The notes beneath the pieces are model-generated. The model worked only from the letters and a program-made list of their open reading frames with translations, had not been told where the DNA came from and did not search any database. A stretch of DNA of 64,000 nucleotides, taken from Rohdeia mirabilis. GTDB lineage: Bacteria; Planctomycetota; UBA1135; GCA-002686595. Made by a program: the position numbers and the translations under genes. The stretch covers positions 2,294,001-2,358,000 of the forward strand of contig CP036290.1 in NCBI GenBank assembly GCA_007750655.1, read 5' to 3'. Positions 50,826 through 58,799 of the stretch are shown here, piece after piece; position 1 is the first letter of the stretch, and each line of letters opens with the position of its first letter.

Positions 50826-51626
50826 TCACTGCGGATCGCCGTCCGCGCGCCGACCGGGCCGCAGGTAGGCGATCCAGTAGATGCCCGCGACGAGGAACGT
50901 GCCGCCCAGAACGTTGCCGATGGTCACGAACAAGAGGTTCGAGAGCGCTCCGACGACGAGACCGTCGGCGCCGAGTCCGATCGCGTAGGGCAGGAAGAAC
51001 CAGTTCGCGATGGAGTGCTCGAAGCCCAGCGCCACGAAGGCGGTGACCGGGAACGCGACCGCGACGATCTTGTCCACCACGCTGCGCCCTCCGAACGCGA
51101 GCCACACCGCGAGGCACACGAGGGCGTTGCAGAGCACGCCGAGCGCCACGGCGCGCAGTGGCGCGATGTCGGCCTTCGCGTGTCCGATGGCGAGCGCGGT
51201 CCGGCCCACGTCGTGCTCACCGAGCGCATCGGTCCCCGCCAGGAGGACGAGGACGACCGTTCCGAGGGCTCCGACCACGTTGCCCGCGTAGACGATCAGC
51301 CAGTTGCGCAGCAGCTCGCGGCCGCTGATCCTGCCCGACGCCCAGGCCATCGCCACGAGGTTGTTGCCGGTGAAGAGTTCGGCTCCCGCAACCACGACGA
51401 GGACGAGTCCCAACGAGAACGCCAGCCCTCCGACGAGACGCGTCACTCCGAAGCCCAGCATCGGGTTCGTCATCACGACGGTGAACAGGAGTGCGCCGAG
51501 CGACACGAACGCGCCCGCCAGCACCGCCAGGACGAACAGGCTGAGTGCATCGGTTCGCGCCTTGGTCACGCCGACGGTCTCCACGCGGGCGGCGATCTCG
51601 GCGGGGGACCAGGCGTCGGTGTTCAT
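50826..51626 (-). CDS. Formate/nitrite transporter (FNT) family protein
   Basis: A 266-residue protein from ATG 51626 with six transmembrane helices: LSLFVLAVLAGAFVSLGALLFTVV, LVGGLAFSLGLVLVVVAGAELFTGNNLVAMAW, NWLIVYAGNVVGALGTVVLVLLAG, LGVLCNALVCLAVWLAFGGRSVVDKIVAVAFPVTAFVALGFEHSIANWFFLP, and NLLFVTIGNVLGGTFLVAGIYW. The FNT signatures AGAFVSLG, GAELFTGN, LCNALVCLAVW, GFEHSIANWF and TIGNVLGG are intact. The channel exchanges formate, nitrite, hydrosulfide or similar small monovalent anions. Start MNTDAWSPAEIAARVE matches the family; a longer in-frame start upstream is rejected. Confidence 0.94.
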   Translation of the reverse strand: MNTDAWSPAEIAARVETVGVTKARTDALSLFVLAVLAGAFVSLGALLFTVVMTNPMLGFGVTRLVGGLAFSLGLVLVVVAGAELFTGNNLVAMAWASGRISGRELLRNWLIVYAGNVVGALGTVVLVLLAGTDALGEHDVGRTALAIGHAKADIAPLRAVALGVLCNALVCLAVWLAFGGRSVVDKIVAVAFPVTAFVALGFEHSIANWFFLPYAIGLGADGLVVGALSNLLFVTIGNVLGGTFLVAGIYWIAYLRPGRRADGDPQ

Positions 51627-51845
51627 CGAAGGGGCGAGCTGTGGGTGAGCTTGGAGCAGGTGCGCGACGGAGCCACCGCGATCATCCGCGCTCGCGGTGC
51701 GCCGTGGCTCGTCGCCGACCTCGGAGCCCCGCTCCGTCCCGTGCACGCGACCTCGACGCACGCGAACGGAGCCTCCCGGACCCGTCGAGCACGACGCGGA
51801 GCGAGGCGACCGATCCGAACTCGCGTGGCCGACGCGCTCGCGAAC

Positions 51846-53798
51846 TCAAGATCGCCGATCGCCGTCGGGCCGATCGCCGTCGGGCCGATCGCCGTCGGGC
51901 CGGGCGGCGAAGTCGCGCGCGAGCGACGTGGTGTCCCAGCCCGCGTCCTTGGGTTCGACGTGGCGTCGGGCGTCCGCCTCGAGGGTGGCTTCGACGTCGG
52001 CGATGCGCCGGCGCGCGAGATCGACGATCTGGCGTTCGTGCCGGTGTTCGGCCAGTTCGCGCACGAGCTTCTCCTCGTGCCGCCTGAAGGCCTGGGTCGT
52101 GCGCAGCGCCTGGTGCGCGGGCGTTCCGAGCGCGTTCAGTGCGTCGCTGCCCATTCGCAGGGCCGAGTCCAGCGTCTCGCGATAGACGTCGTCGACGCCG
52201 CGCACCATGAACTCCTGGGCGTCCACGCGGCCCCGCGTGCGCGCGAAGATGCGCAGGTGGGGGAAGTGCTTCCGCGCGGTGTCGACGATGCTCGCGGCAC
52301 GCTCTGGGTCGTCGACGGCGACCACCAGTAGTTCGGCCCGCGCGGCGCCAGCGGCGGCGAGCAGATCGTGCCGCGTCGCATCGCCGTAGAAGACCTCGAA
52401 GCCGAGGCGGCGCAACAGGTCGACCTGGTCGGAGTCCACGTCGAGCACCGTCGCCCGCACGCCGCCGGCGCTCAGCACGCGTCCGACGATCTCGCCGAAG
52501 CGTCCGTAGCCCGCGATCACCACGCGCCGCTCCTGGTCCTCCACGTCGGTCGCGCGCGGCGGCCCGCTCTCGCGCGTCCCCGTGCGCGGCCGCAGCACCT
52601 TCTCGTCGAAGAGCATCAGCACCGGAGCTAGCGCCATCGACAGGGCGACGACCGCGATCACGCGACCGGCGAGAGTCTCGCTCAGCACCCCCGCCGAGAG
52701 CGCGAACGAGGTCAGGACGAAGGCGAACTCGCCGCCCTGGGCCAGTCCGAACGAGAACAAGAGGTTCTGGTCGAGACCGAGCCGGAACAGGCGCCCGAGC
52801 AGGTGCAGGACCACGAGCTTCACGACGACCAGCCCGGCCACCAGACCGAGGATCGTCCCCAGTTCCGCGCCGATCAGTTCGAAGTCGATCGAGGTCCCGA
52901 CCGCGATGAAGAACAGTCCGAGCAAGAGCCCTTTGAAGGGTTCGATGTCGCTCTCGAGTTCGTGCCGGAACTCGGAGTTCGCGAGCACGACGCCCGCGAG
53001 GAACGTGCCGAGCGCCGGGCTGAGTCCGACCTTCGTCATCAGGAGCGCGATGCCGATCACGAGCAACAGGGCCGCGGCGGTGAAGACCTCGCGCAGACCG
53101 CTCGCGGCGATGGCGCGAAAGATCGGCCGCAGCCCGTAGCGCCCGACCACGACGATGGCCACGACCGCGCCCAGCACGGCGCCGACCTGTTCCCACGGAC
53201 CGAGCCCGGCGACCCAGCTGCTTCCGTGCTCGACGCTCGCGTGTTCCGTGGCGGCTTCGCTGCCCGTCGGCGCCGCATGGACCGCGAGCAGCGGGAAGGC
53301 CGCCAACATCGGGATCACCGCGATGTCCTGGAACAGGAGGACGGCGAACGCGCTCTGTCCGCCGGCCGTGTGCATCAAGCCCTTCTCGTCCAAGGTCTGC
53401 AGCACGATGGCGGTGGACGACAGCGACAGCGCGAGGCCGATCGCGAGCGCCGAACGCCACTCGACGCCCGCCCAGATCGCGAGCCCGGTCAGCGCCGCCG
53501 ACGTCGCGAGTACCTGCAGACCGCCCAGCCCGAGGATCGGTCCGCGCATGCGCCACACGCGCGCCGGCTCGAGTTCGAGTCCGATGACGAACAGCATCAG
53601 CACCACACCGAACTCGGCGAAGTGCAGCACGTCCTGACCCTCCGCGCCGACGAACCCGAGCGCGAACGGGCCGATCAGGATCCCGCCGAGCAGGTAGCCG
53701 AGCACCGATCCGAGCCCCAGGCGCTTCGCGATCGGCACGGTGACGACCGCCGTGGCCAGGTAGACGAGCGCGTCGAGGAAGAAGCTCTCGGCGTACAT
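51846..53798 (-). CDS. kefB: Kef-type (CPA2) potassium/proton antiporter with RCK domain
   Basis: A 650-residue protein from ATG 53798, which lies within the stop of the preceding kefF-like gene (TGATG). About 12-13 transmembrane helices include GSVLGYLLGGILIGPFALGF, LMLFVIGLELEPARVW, LSLSSTAIVLQTLDEKGL and FAVLLFQDIAVIPMLAAF, and later LGTFLAGVVLANSEFRHELESDIEPFKGLLLGLFFIAVGTSIDF. The regulatory part has the NAD-binding RRVVIAGYGRFGEIVGRVLSAGG (TrkA-N/RCK) and an RCK-C-like tail. Kef systems release potassium under electrophile stress. The last residues are three copies of GDRPD from a 15-bp tandem repeat (about 51856-51900). KefB and KefC cannot be told apart here. Confidence 0.92.
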   Translation of the reverse strand: MYAESFFLDALVYLATAVVTVPIAKRLGLGSVLGYLLGGILIGPFALGFVGAEGQDVLHFAEFGVVLMLFVIGLELEPARVWRMRGPILGLGGLQVLATSAALTGLAIWAGVEWRSALAIGLALSLSSTAIVLQTLDEKGLMHTAGGQSAFAVLLFQDIAVIPMLAAFPLLAVHAAPTGSEAATEHASVEHGSSWVAGLGPWEQVGAVLGAVVAIVVVGRYGLRPIFRAIAASGLREVFTAAALLLVIGIALLMTKVGLSPALGTFLAGVVLANSEFRHELESDIEPFKGLLLGLFFIAVGTSIDFELIGAELGTILGLVAGLVVVKLVVLHLLGRLFRLGLDQNLLFSFGLAQGGEFAFVLTSFALSAGVLSETLAGRVIAVVALSMALAPVLMLFDEKVLRPRTGTRESGPPRATDVEDQERRVVIAGYGRFGEIVGRVLSAGGVRATVLDVDSDQVDLLRRLGFEVFYGDATRHDLLAAAGAARAELLVVAVDDPERAASIVDTARKHFPHLRIFARTRGRVDAQEFMVRGVDDVYRETLDSALRMGSDALNALGTPAHQALRTTQAFRRHEEKLVRELAEHRHERQIVDLARRRIADVEATLEADARRHVEPKDAGWDTTSLARDFAARPDGDRPDGDRPDGDRRS

Positions 53799-54466
53799 CA
53801 GCGTGCCTCGCGCTCGGAAGCCGCTCCACCAGCAGCTGCAGTGGCCGGCGCGCGCAGACCTTCGACGCCCACGCGCAGTCCGGCTTCGAGGGCGACGTCG
53901 AGCGGGGCGTCGCGCAGCCACTCGAGCAGACGCGCGTACTCGGCGGCATGAAGGTCGATCTCGCTCTGCCGCATGCCGTGCGTCCCGTGCACGCGGAAGG
54001 CCGGCAGCGTCCGCATGCCGCACAGGGCGGCCGTGCGCTCGACCGGCCGCAGGAGCTCGTCCAGCGTGTAGCGATTCAGCCCGTCGGCCGCGTACGAGGT
54101 GAGCGGGCCGCCCGTCGAGACGGCCTGCAACCAGTACGTGCCGTGCAGCGCGTCACCGCCGGTGCCGTAGGCCCAACCGTGTTCGAGGACCAGATCGAAC
54201 CACTGCTTGACGAGCGCGGGCGTCGAGTACCAGAAGAGCGGATGCTGGCAGACGACCACGTCGTGCTCGAGCATCAGTGCCTGTTCGCGCGGCACGTCGA
54301 CGTCGAAGTCCGGGTAGGCCTCGTACAGGTCGTGCACCGTGACCCCTGCGACGCGGCGCGCGGCTTCGACCAGGGCGCGATTCACGCGCGAGCGGGCGAG
54401 GGCCGGATGGGCGAAGAGGACCAGGACGCGGCGCGATGCAAGGGGAGCGGCGGAGTGGGGCGGCAT
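53798..54466 (-). CDS. kefF: KefF-like NAD(P)H oxidoreductase (flavodoxin-type quinone reductase)
   Basis: A 222-residue protein from ATG 54466. RRVLVLFAHPALARSRVNRALVEAAR is the flavin phosphate-binding loop of the NQO/KefF family, then VTVHDLYEAYPDFDVDVPREQALMLEHDVVVCQHPLFWYSTPALVKQWFDLVLEHGWAYG contains the classical FxWYS.P...K.W.D block, and LQAVSTGGPLTSYAADGLNRYTLDELLRPVE continues it. KefF binds its transporter and raises antiport activity while reducing quinones. It stands immediately upstream of, and coupled to, the Kef transporter, which fits the E. coli kefF-kefC logic. The C-terminus extends ~25 residues as an alanine-rich tail. Confidence 0.92.
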   Translation of the reverse strand: MPPHSAAPLASRRVLVLFAHPALARSRVNRALVEAARRVAGVTVHDLYEAYPDFDVDVPREQALMLEHDVVVCQHPLFWYSTPALVKQWFDLVLEHGWAYGTGGDALHGTYWLQAVSTGGPLTSYAADGLNRYTLDELLRPVERTAALCGMRTLPAFRVHGTHGMRQSEIDLHAAEYARLLEWLRDAPLDVALEAGLRVGVEGLRAPATAAAGGAASEREAR

Positions 54467-54760
54467 GGGGCGAAGCGGCGAGCGGGAGGTGGCGACGGGT
54501 TGTAGCGGATGCCCAGGGGCCTGCCCACCCGTGCCGCGCGTGCTCGGTGTCGTCCCGAGCGCTCCACCCGGAAATCGTTTCCGAACCTGGGCACCTTTGC
54601 CCCTGCGAGGTCGCGCTGGGGCCGACCGTGGTCCCCGTGGTGGACCGAACGGCGCGCACCCCTTCGGTCGGAGCGGGAGGGCGATCGACACACCGAGGCG
54701 GCCCCGCTGTGCGACACGCTCTTCGGCGACACGCACCGAGCCCCAGCGCCCCGAACCCAC

Positions 54761-55258
54761 ATGCGTACTCGTTCGAGCAAGCCGATCAAACCGCGCCTCC
54801 AACTGCGGATGGTCGCCGTCTTCGTCGCACTCGCCTGCGTCAGCGGCTGCTTCCAACTCATCCTGGTCAACCGCTCGATCGTCGAGCTCATGAAGGCGCA
54901 GGACGCGGGCGCCGAAGCCCTGACCGAGCGCCTGCCGCTCACGATGACGGAGAACCTGCTCTGGACGGTGGCTCTGCTCGTGCCGCTCATGGGCTACGTC
55001 GGACTGATCGTCACCCAGCGGATCGCGGGACCGATCCACGTCTTCGAGCGCTACATCGATCGCTACCTCGCGGGCGAGCCCGTCGGCGCCTGCCGCCTGC
55101 GCAAGGGCGACGAGCTGCAGGATCTCGCCGTGCGTCTGACGGCTCTGGTCGAACACGCGCAGCGAGCCACCGAGGCGGCGAGCGGGGCGAATTCCGCGGA
55201 GAGCTCGGCCGTGGAACGCGACTCCGGTTCGGACCCGTCGCTCGAACGCGCGGCCTGA
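54761..55258 (+). CDS. Small membrane protein with HAMP-like segment
   Basis: A 165-residue protein from ATG 54761. Two transmembrane helices (MVAVFVALACVSGCFQLILV, residues ~17-36; LLWTVALLVPLMGYVGLIVT, ~65-85) flank a short periplasmic loop, and the second leads into a HAMP-like linker RIAGPIHVFERYIDRYLAGEPVGACRLRKGDELQDLAVRLTALVEHA. The tail is polar and disordered. This is the layout of the sensor half of a histidine kinase or chemoreceptor with nothing after the HAMP, so it may be a stand-alone regulator; the partner is unknown. The region 54467-54760 before it holds no recognised gene. Confidence 0.75.
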   Translation: MRTRSSKPIKPRLQLRMVAVFVALACVSGCFQLILVNRSIVELMKAQDAGAEALTERLPLTMTENLLWTVALLVPLMGYVGLIVTQRIAGPIHVFERYIDRYLAGEPVGACRLRKGDELQDLAVRLTALVEHAQRATEAASGANSAESSAVERDSGSDPSLERAA

Positions 55259-55283
55259 ACCGGGACCGCCCGAGCGCTGGAAC

Positions 55284-55325
55284 GCGAGGAGCCGGACCGC
55301 GCACGCGCGCGGCCCGGCTCCTCGC
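55284..55325. terminator. Strong bidirectional terminator hairpin
   Basis: Perfect 12-bp arms GCGAGGAGCCGG (55284-55295) and CCGGCTCCTCGC (55314-55325) lie between the convergent ends of the HAMP-like gene (55258) and the carbonic anhydrase gene (55373). Confidence 0.8.
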
Positions 55326-55372
55326 CTCGGTGGGGCGCTCCAGCTCCAGGACGGAGCCGAGCGTGCCAGCGA

Positions 55373-56110
55373 TCAGGCGTCGATCCAGGTGACCCGTCCG
55401 GTGGCCAGGTCGTAGACCCCGCCGACGACCATCACCTTCCCCGCGTCGACCTGGTCCTTGATGACCGAGCTGCGCGCGAGCACGTCGGCCATGGTCTGGC
55501 GGACGTTGGCCTCGACGGCGGCGCTCACGTAGGCGGTGTTGCTCGAGTCGTAGGGGCCAGGCGTCGTCCGCTTCGCCGCGGCGAGGGCCGGGTCGAAGTT
55601 GTCGAGCATCGCGGTCAGGTTGCCGAGCTCGACTCCGTCGGCGGCGCCCTTGACCGCGCCACAGGCCGAGTGGCCGAGGACGACGATCAGCTTCGAACCC
55701 GCGGCGGCGGTCGCGAACTCCATGCTGCCGAGCATGTCGACGTTCTCGAAGTTGCCGGCCACGCGGCCGACGAAGATGTCGCCGATGCCCTGGTCGAAGA
55801 TGATCTCCGGGGGCACGCGGGAGTCGAGGCAGGAGAGCACGACGGCTTTCGGGAACTGACCCTTCGCGGTGGCTTCCACCTGCGCGCCGAAGTCGTAGTT
55901 CGTGAGGTTCCCGTCGACGAAGCGCTCGTTGCCGGAGCGCAGATCGTCGAAGACCTGGCGCGGCGTCATGGCGGCCTGGGCCTCCTTGGTGACGACTCCG
56001 GCGTGGCCGTCGTGGCCACCGGAGCGGCTGTCCAGACGAGACGGAGCACAGGCGACGACGAGGGCGGCGGCACCGATCCAAAGACCGGCGACGGCGAGGG
56101 GGCGAGTCAT
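55373..56110 (-). CDS. Beta-class carbonic anhydrase, predicted lipoprotein
   Basis: A 245-residue protein from ATG 56110. The leader LAVAGLWIGAAALVVAC ends in a lipobox-like VVAC (cysteine at residue 21), so membrane-tethered export is predicted. The catalytic region is standard: SCLDSRVPPE (Cys94 and Asp96), LGHSACGAVKGA (His147 and Cys150), plus FVGRVAGN, where the zinc ligands are Cys94, His147 and Cys150. The C-terminus ends VVGGVYDLATGRVTWID, as in family members. It interconverts CO2 and bicarbonate. The export signal is unusual, since most beta-type enzymes are cytoplasmic, but it occurs in some bacteria. Confidence 0.93.
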   Translation of the reverse strand: MTRPLAVAGLWIGAAALVVACAPSRLDSRSGGHDGHAGVVTKEAQAAMTPRQVFDDLRSGNERFVDGNLTNYDFGAQVEATAKGQFPKAVVLSCLDSRVPPEIIFDQGIGDIFVGRVAGNFENVDMLGSMEFATAAAGSKLIVVLGHSACGAVKGAADGVELGNLTAMLDNFDPALAAAKRTTPGPYDSSNTAYVSAAVEANVRQTMADVLARSSVIKDQVDAGKVMVVGGVYDLATGRVTWIDA

Positions 56111-56342
56111 GATGGTCCGAGAGGGGTAGAGGGGGGGTGGTTCGGCCGCGGGTCGGCGCAGTGCCGGCCCGCGGCCAGGCGGGCGCGAGTTCGCGCCGTT
56201 CGACGACCCGGTTCTATGGTTCGCCGGCGCGCCGAATCCAGTGAATCCGCGGCAATCGGCACGGCTCGAAATCGGCTCTTCGGATCCACTGATCCGGTAC
56301 CCGCGGGGCCGCGCCACGAACGCTGAGTCGTCGAACCCTAGA

Positions 56343-57617
56343 GTGGTCGTCGTGTCGGAGCGCGCGGACAGAAGTGGGGCCCCCGATCGACCCGGGCCGT
56401 GGCGACGCATCGGTCCCGGACTGCTCGTCGCGGCCACCGGCGTCGGAGCCGGAGACCTCGCGACGAGCGCGTTCACGGGCAGTGCGCTCGGCGTGGCCGT
56501 GCTCTGGGCCGTGGTCGTCGGCGCGGTCTTCAAGTTCACGTTGAACGAAGGCCTCGCGCGCTGGCAGCTCGTGACGGGGGAGACGCTTCTCGAAGGCGTG
56601 ATGCGCCGCGTGCCGCGCCCGCTGCGGTTCGCGTTCCTCGTGTACCTCTTGCCGTGGACGTGGATCGTCGGATCCGCGCTGATGGGGGCCTGTGGCGCCA
56701 CGGCCCACGCGTTGTTCGGTGGTTTCGAGGATCCGGCGACGGGCAAGGTCGTGTGGGGCGTGGTTCACAGCCTCGCGGGACTCGCGCTCGTTCTCGTGGG
56801 CGGCTTCCGCCTCTTCGAGCGTCTCATGGGCGTCGCGGTCGGCGTGATGTTCGTCACGGTCGTCGCCACGGCGATCGCTCTCGCACCCGACTGGGCGGCG
56901 GTGGGGAACGGGCTCGTCGTGCCGCGGATCCCGGACGCCGACGGCGCGGGGCTCGGCTGGACGATCGCACTGATGGGGGGCGTCGGCGGAACGCTGACGG
57001 TCCTGTGCTACGGCTACTGGATCCGCGAGGAGGGGCGCGACGGGCCGAGCGACATCGGGGCCTGCCGACTCGACCTCGGCGTCGGCTACGCGATGACCGC
57101 GATCTTCGGGATCGCGATGGTCGTGATCGGCAGCACGGTGGTCGTGGAAGGGCGCGGCGCGGGACTGATCGTGGCGCTCGGCGACAGGCTGAGGGACGAC
57201 CTCGGCCCGGTTGCGCGCAACGCCTTCCTGGTCGGCGCGTGGGCCGCGGTGTTCTCGAGTCTCGTCGGCGTGTGGCAGGCCGTGCCCTACCTGTTCGCGG
57301 ATTTTTGGCGCCTCGCCGTGGAGCGCAGACCGGCGCCCGTCGTCGGTTCACTGACGCGTACGCGCAGCTACCGCTTCTACCTGTTCGCGCTGGCCTTCGC
57401 TCCCATGGCGGGACTCGCGATCGACTTCCGCTCGGTCCAGCAGATCTACGCGATCGTGGGAGCCGCGTTCATGCCCTTGCTCGCCGTCGCGCTGCTCCTG
57501 TTGAACGGCCGCTTCGGTCCGCTCGGTGCCCATCGCGACCGCGTGCTCGCGACGGTGGTCCTGCTCGGGACGTTGGCGTTCTTCGCGTACCAGGGCGTGA
57601 ACGCGCTCGCGCCGTGA
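56343..57617 (+). CDS. Divergent Nramp-family divalent metal transporter
   Basis: A 424-residue protein; GTG 56343 or 56352 is the likely start, since the in-frame GTG at 56241 adds a poorly supported leader. About 11 helices are seen, starting GPGLLVAATGVGAGDLATSAFTGSALG and including FKFTLNEGLARWQLVTGETLLEGV and SLVGVWQAVPYLFADFW. The family position of the metal-binding DPGN in helix 1 reads GAGD here, and the helix-6 region (ALMGGVGGTLTVLCYGYWIREE) lacks the usual MPH. Both key positions of canonical Nramp manganese/iron carriers are therefore changed, suggesting a different cation such as magnesium or a non-transport role. Neighbours give no further clue. Confidence 0.82.
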   Translation: MVVVSERADRSGAPDRPGPWRRIGPGLLVAATGVGAGDLATSAFTGSALGVAVLWAVVVGAVFKFTLNEGLARWQLVTGETLLEGVMRRVPRPLRFAFLVYLLPWTWIVGSALMGACGATAHALFGGFEDPATGKVVWGVVHSLAGLALVLVGGFRLFERLMGVAVGVMFVTVVATAIALAPDWAAVGNGLVVPRIPDADGAGLGWTIALMGGVGGTLTVLCYGYWIREEGRDGPSDIGACRLDLGVGYAMTAIFGIAMVVIGSTVVVEGRGAGLIVALGDRLRDDLGPVARNAFLVGAWAAVFSSLVGVWQAVPYLFADFWRLAVERRPAPVVGSLTRTRSYRFYLFALAFAPMAGLAIDFRSVQQIYAIVGAAFMPLLAVALLLLNGRFGPLGAHRDRVLATVVLLGTLAFFAYQGVNALAP

Positions 57618-57721
57618 ACCGCGGGCAATCGACTGCCGCGTGTGGTACGAACCCGCGCATGAGCGCCGTGCACCACACAGGCCGTTCCCCGTCCGCCGGC
57701 GCGGTCCCGCTGTAGCGCGCC

Positions 57722-58657
57722 ATGGAGTTCGGACGCATCGACGGAAGTGTCGACACCGTGGACTTCTCCCTGCCGCTCGAGCCGCAGGGCAACGCGCGCG
57801 TGCTCGAGCGCGCGGCCCAGGTGTCGCGCACGGACGCGGGTCCGGTCGTGCGCGTCGGACTCGCCGGTTGGGGGCACCGCGACTTCGTCGGGACGCTGCT
57901 GCCGCCGGGCACTCGTCAGGCCGACTTCCTGGGTCTGCACGCGCGGGCGTTCACGACGAACGAACTCAACACCACCTACTACGGAATCGACGCCGATCGC
58001 ATCGCGCGTTGGGCACGGGCCACGCCGAGCACGTTCCGCTTCTGTCCCAAGCTGCCCGCCGACGTGACGCACGGCGCCGCGCTGGTCGGGGTCGACGCGC
58101 GCATGGAGCAGTTCGTCGATCTGGCCCGGGGTCTCGGGCCGCGCGTCGGACGGGTCTGGGGGCTGCTTCCGATCGAGTTCGACCCCGGTCGCTTCGCCGC
58201 GCTCGAGGCGTTCGTGCGCACCTGGGCCGCGCGGGTGCCGTTGGCGTTCGAGCTGCGCCACCAGGCCTGGTTCGCACGCGGCGGCGCGCAGCTCGATCGA
58301 GTGGGTGCGCTGTTCGAGGAGCACGACGTGGCCCTGGTGATCAGCGACGTCGCCGGCCGCCGCGACGTGGCACACCTGCGACTCACCGCGCGCGACACGA
58401 TCGTGCGCTTCGTCGGCAATCGGCCCCATCCCACCGACGCCCCGCGGATCGACGCCTGGGTCGAACGGCTCGCGAGTTGGGCCGCGAGCGGTCTGCACAC
58501 CGCGCACGTCTTCCTGCACCAGCGCCACGACCCCGAAGCGGTCGAGACGGCGCGCCGCTTCCGCGCCGCCTATCGGGCTCGGACCGGTGTCGACGTCCTC
58601 CCGGGCTTTCCCTCGCCCGCCGAGGGGGCGGGGCCCGTGCAGCGCGAGTTGTTCTGA
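57722..58657 (+). CDS. DUF72 domain-containing protein
   Basis: A 311-residue protein from ATG 57722. After a ~45-residue leader, the DUF72 TIM-barrel-like core begins at VRVGLAGWGHRDFVGTLLPPGTRQADFLGLHARAFTTNELNTTYYGI, continues TFRFCPKLPADVTHG, then LGPRVGRVWGLLPIEFDPGRFAALEAFV, PLAFELRHQAWFA, and ends in RFVGNRPHPTD and VFLHQRHDPEAVETARRF. The family usually has 230-290 residues and no proven enzyme activity. The protein is cytoplasmic, with no signal peptide. It follows the Nramp-like gene after 104 bp on the same strand. Confidence 0.88.
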   Translation: MEFGRIDGSVDTVDFSLPLEPQGNARVLERAAQVSRTDAGPVVRVGLAGWGHRDFVGTLLPPGTRQADFLGLHARAFTTNELNTTYYGIDADRIARWARATPSTFRFCPKLPADVTHGAALVGVDARMEQFVDLARGLGPRVGRVWGLLPIEFDPGRFAALEAFVRTWAARVPLAFELRHQAWFARGGAQLDRVGALFEEHDVALVISDVAGRRDVAHLRLTARDTIVRFVGNRPHPTDAPRIDAWVERLASWAASGLHTAHVFLHQRHDPEAVETARRFRAAYRARTGVDVLPGFPSPAEGAGPVQRELF

Positions 58658-58799
58658 GCGGGGGCCCCCTTCGGGAGCCCGCTTCGGGGGCCAGCGCGAG
58701 GTGACCTTTGCGCCGCGCGCGCGCGCGACCGAAGATCGTCGCGGCGGTGGGCACGGGCTCCCGTCGATCGCTCCGTTCCGACCTCGACCTCGATCGCCC

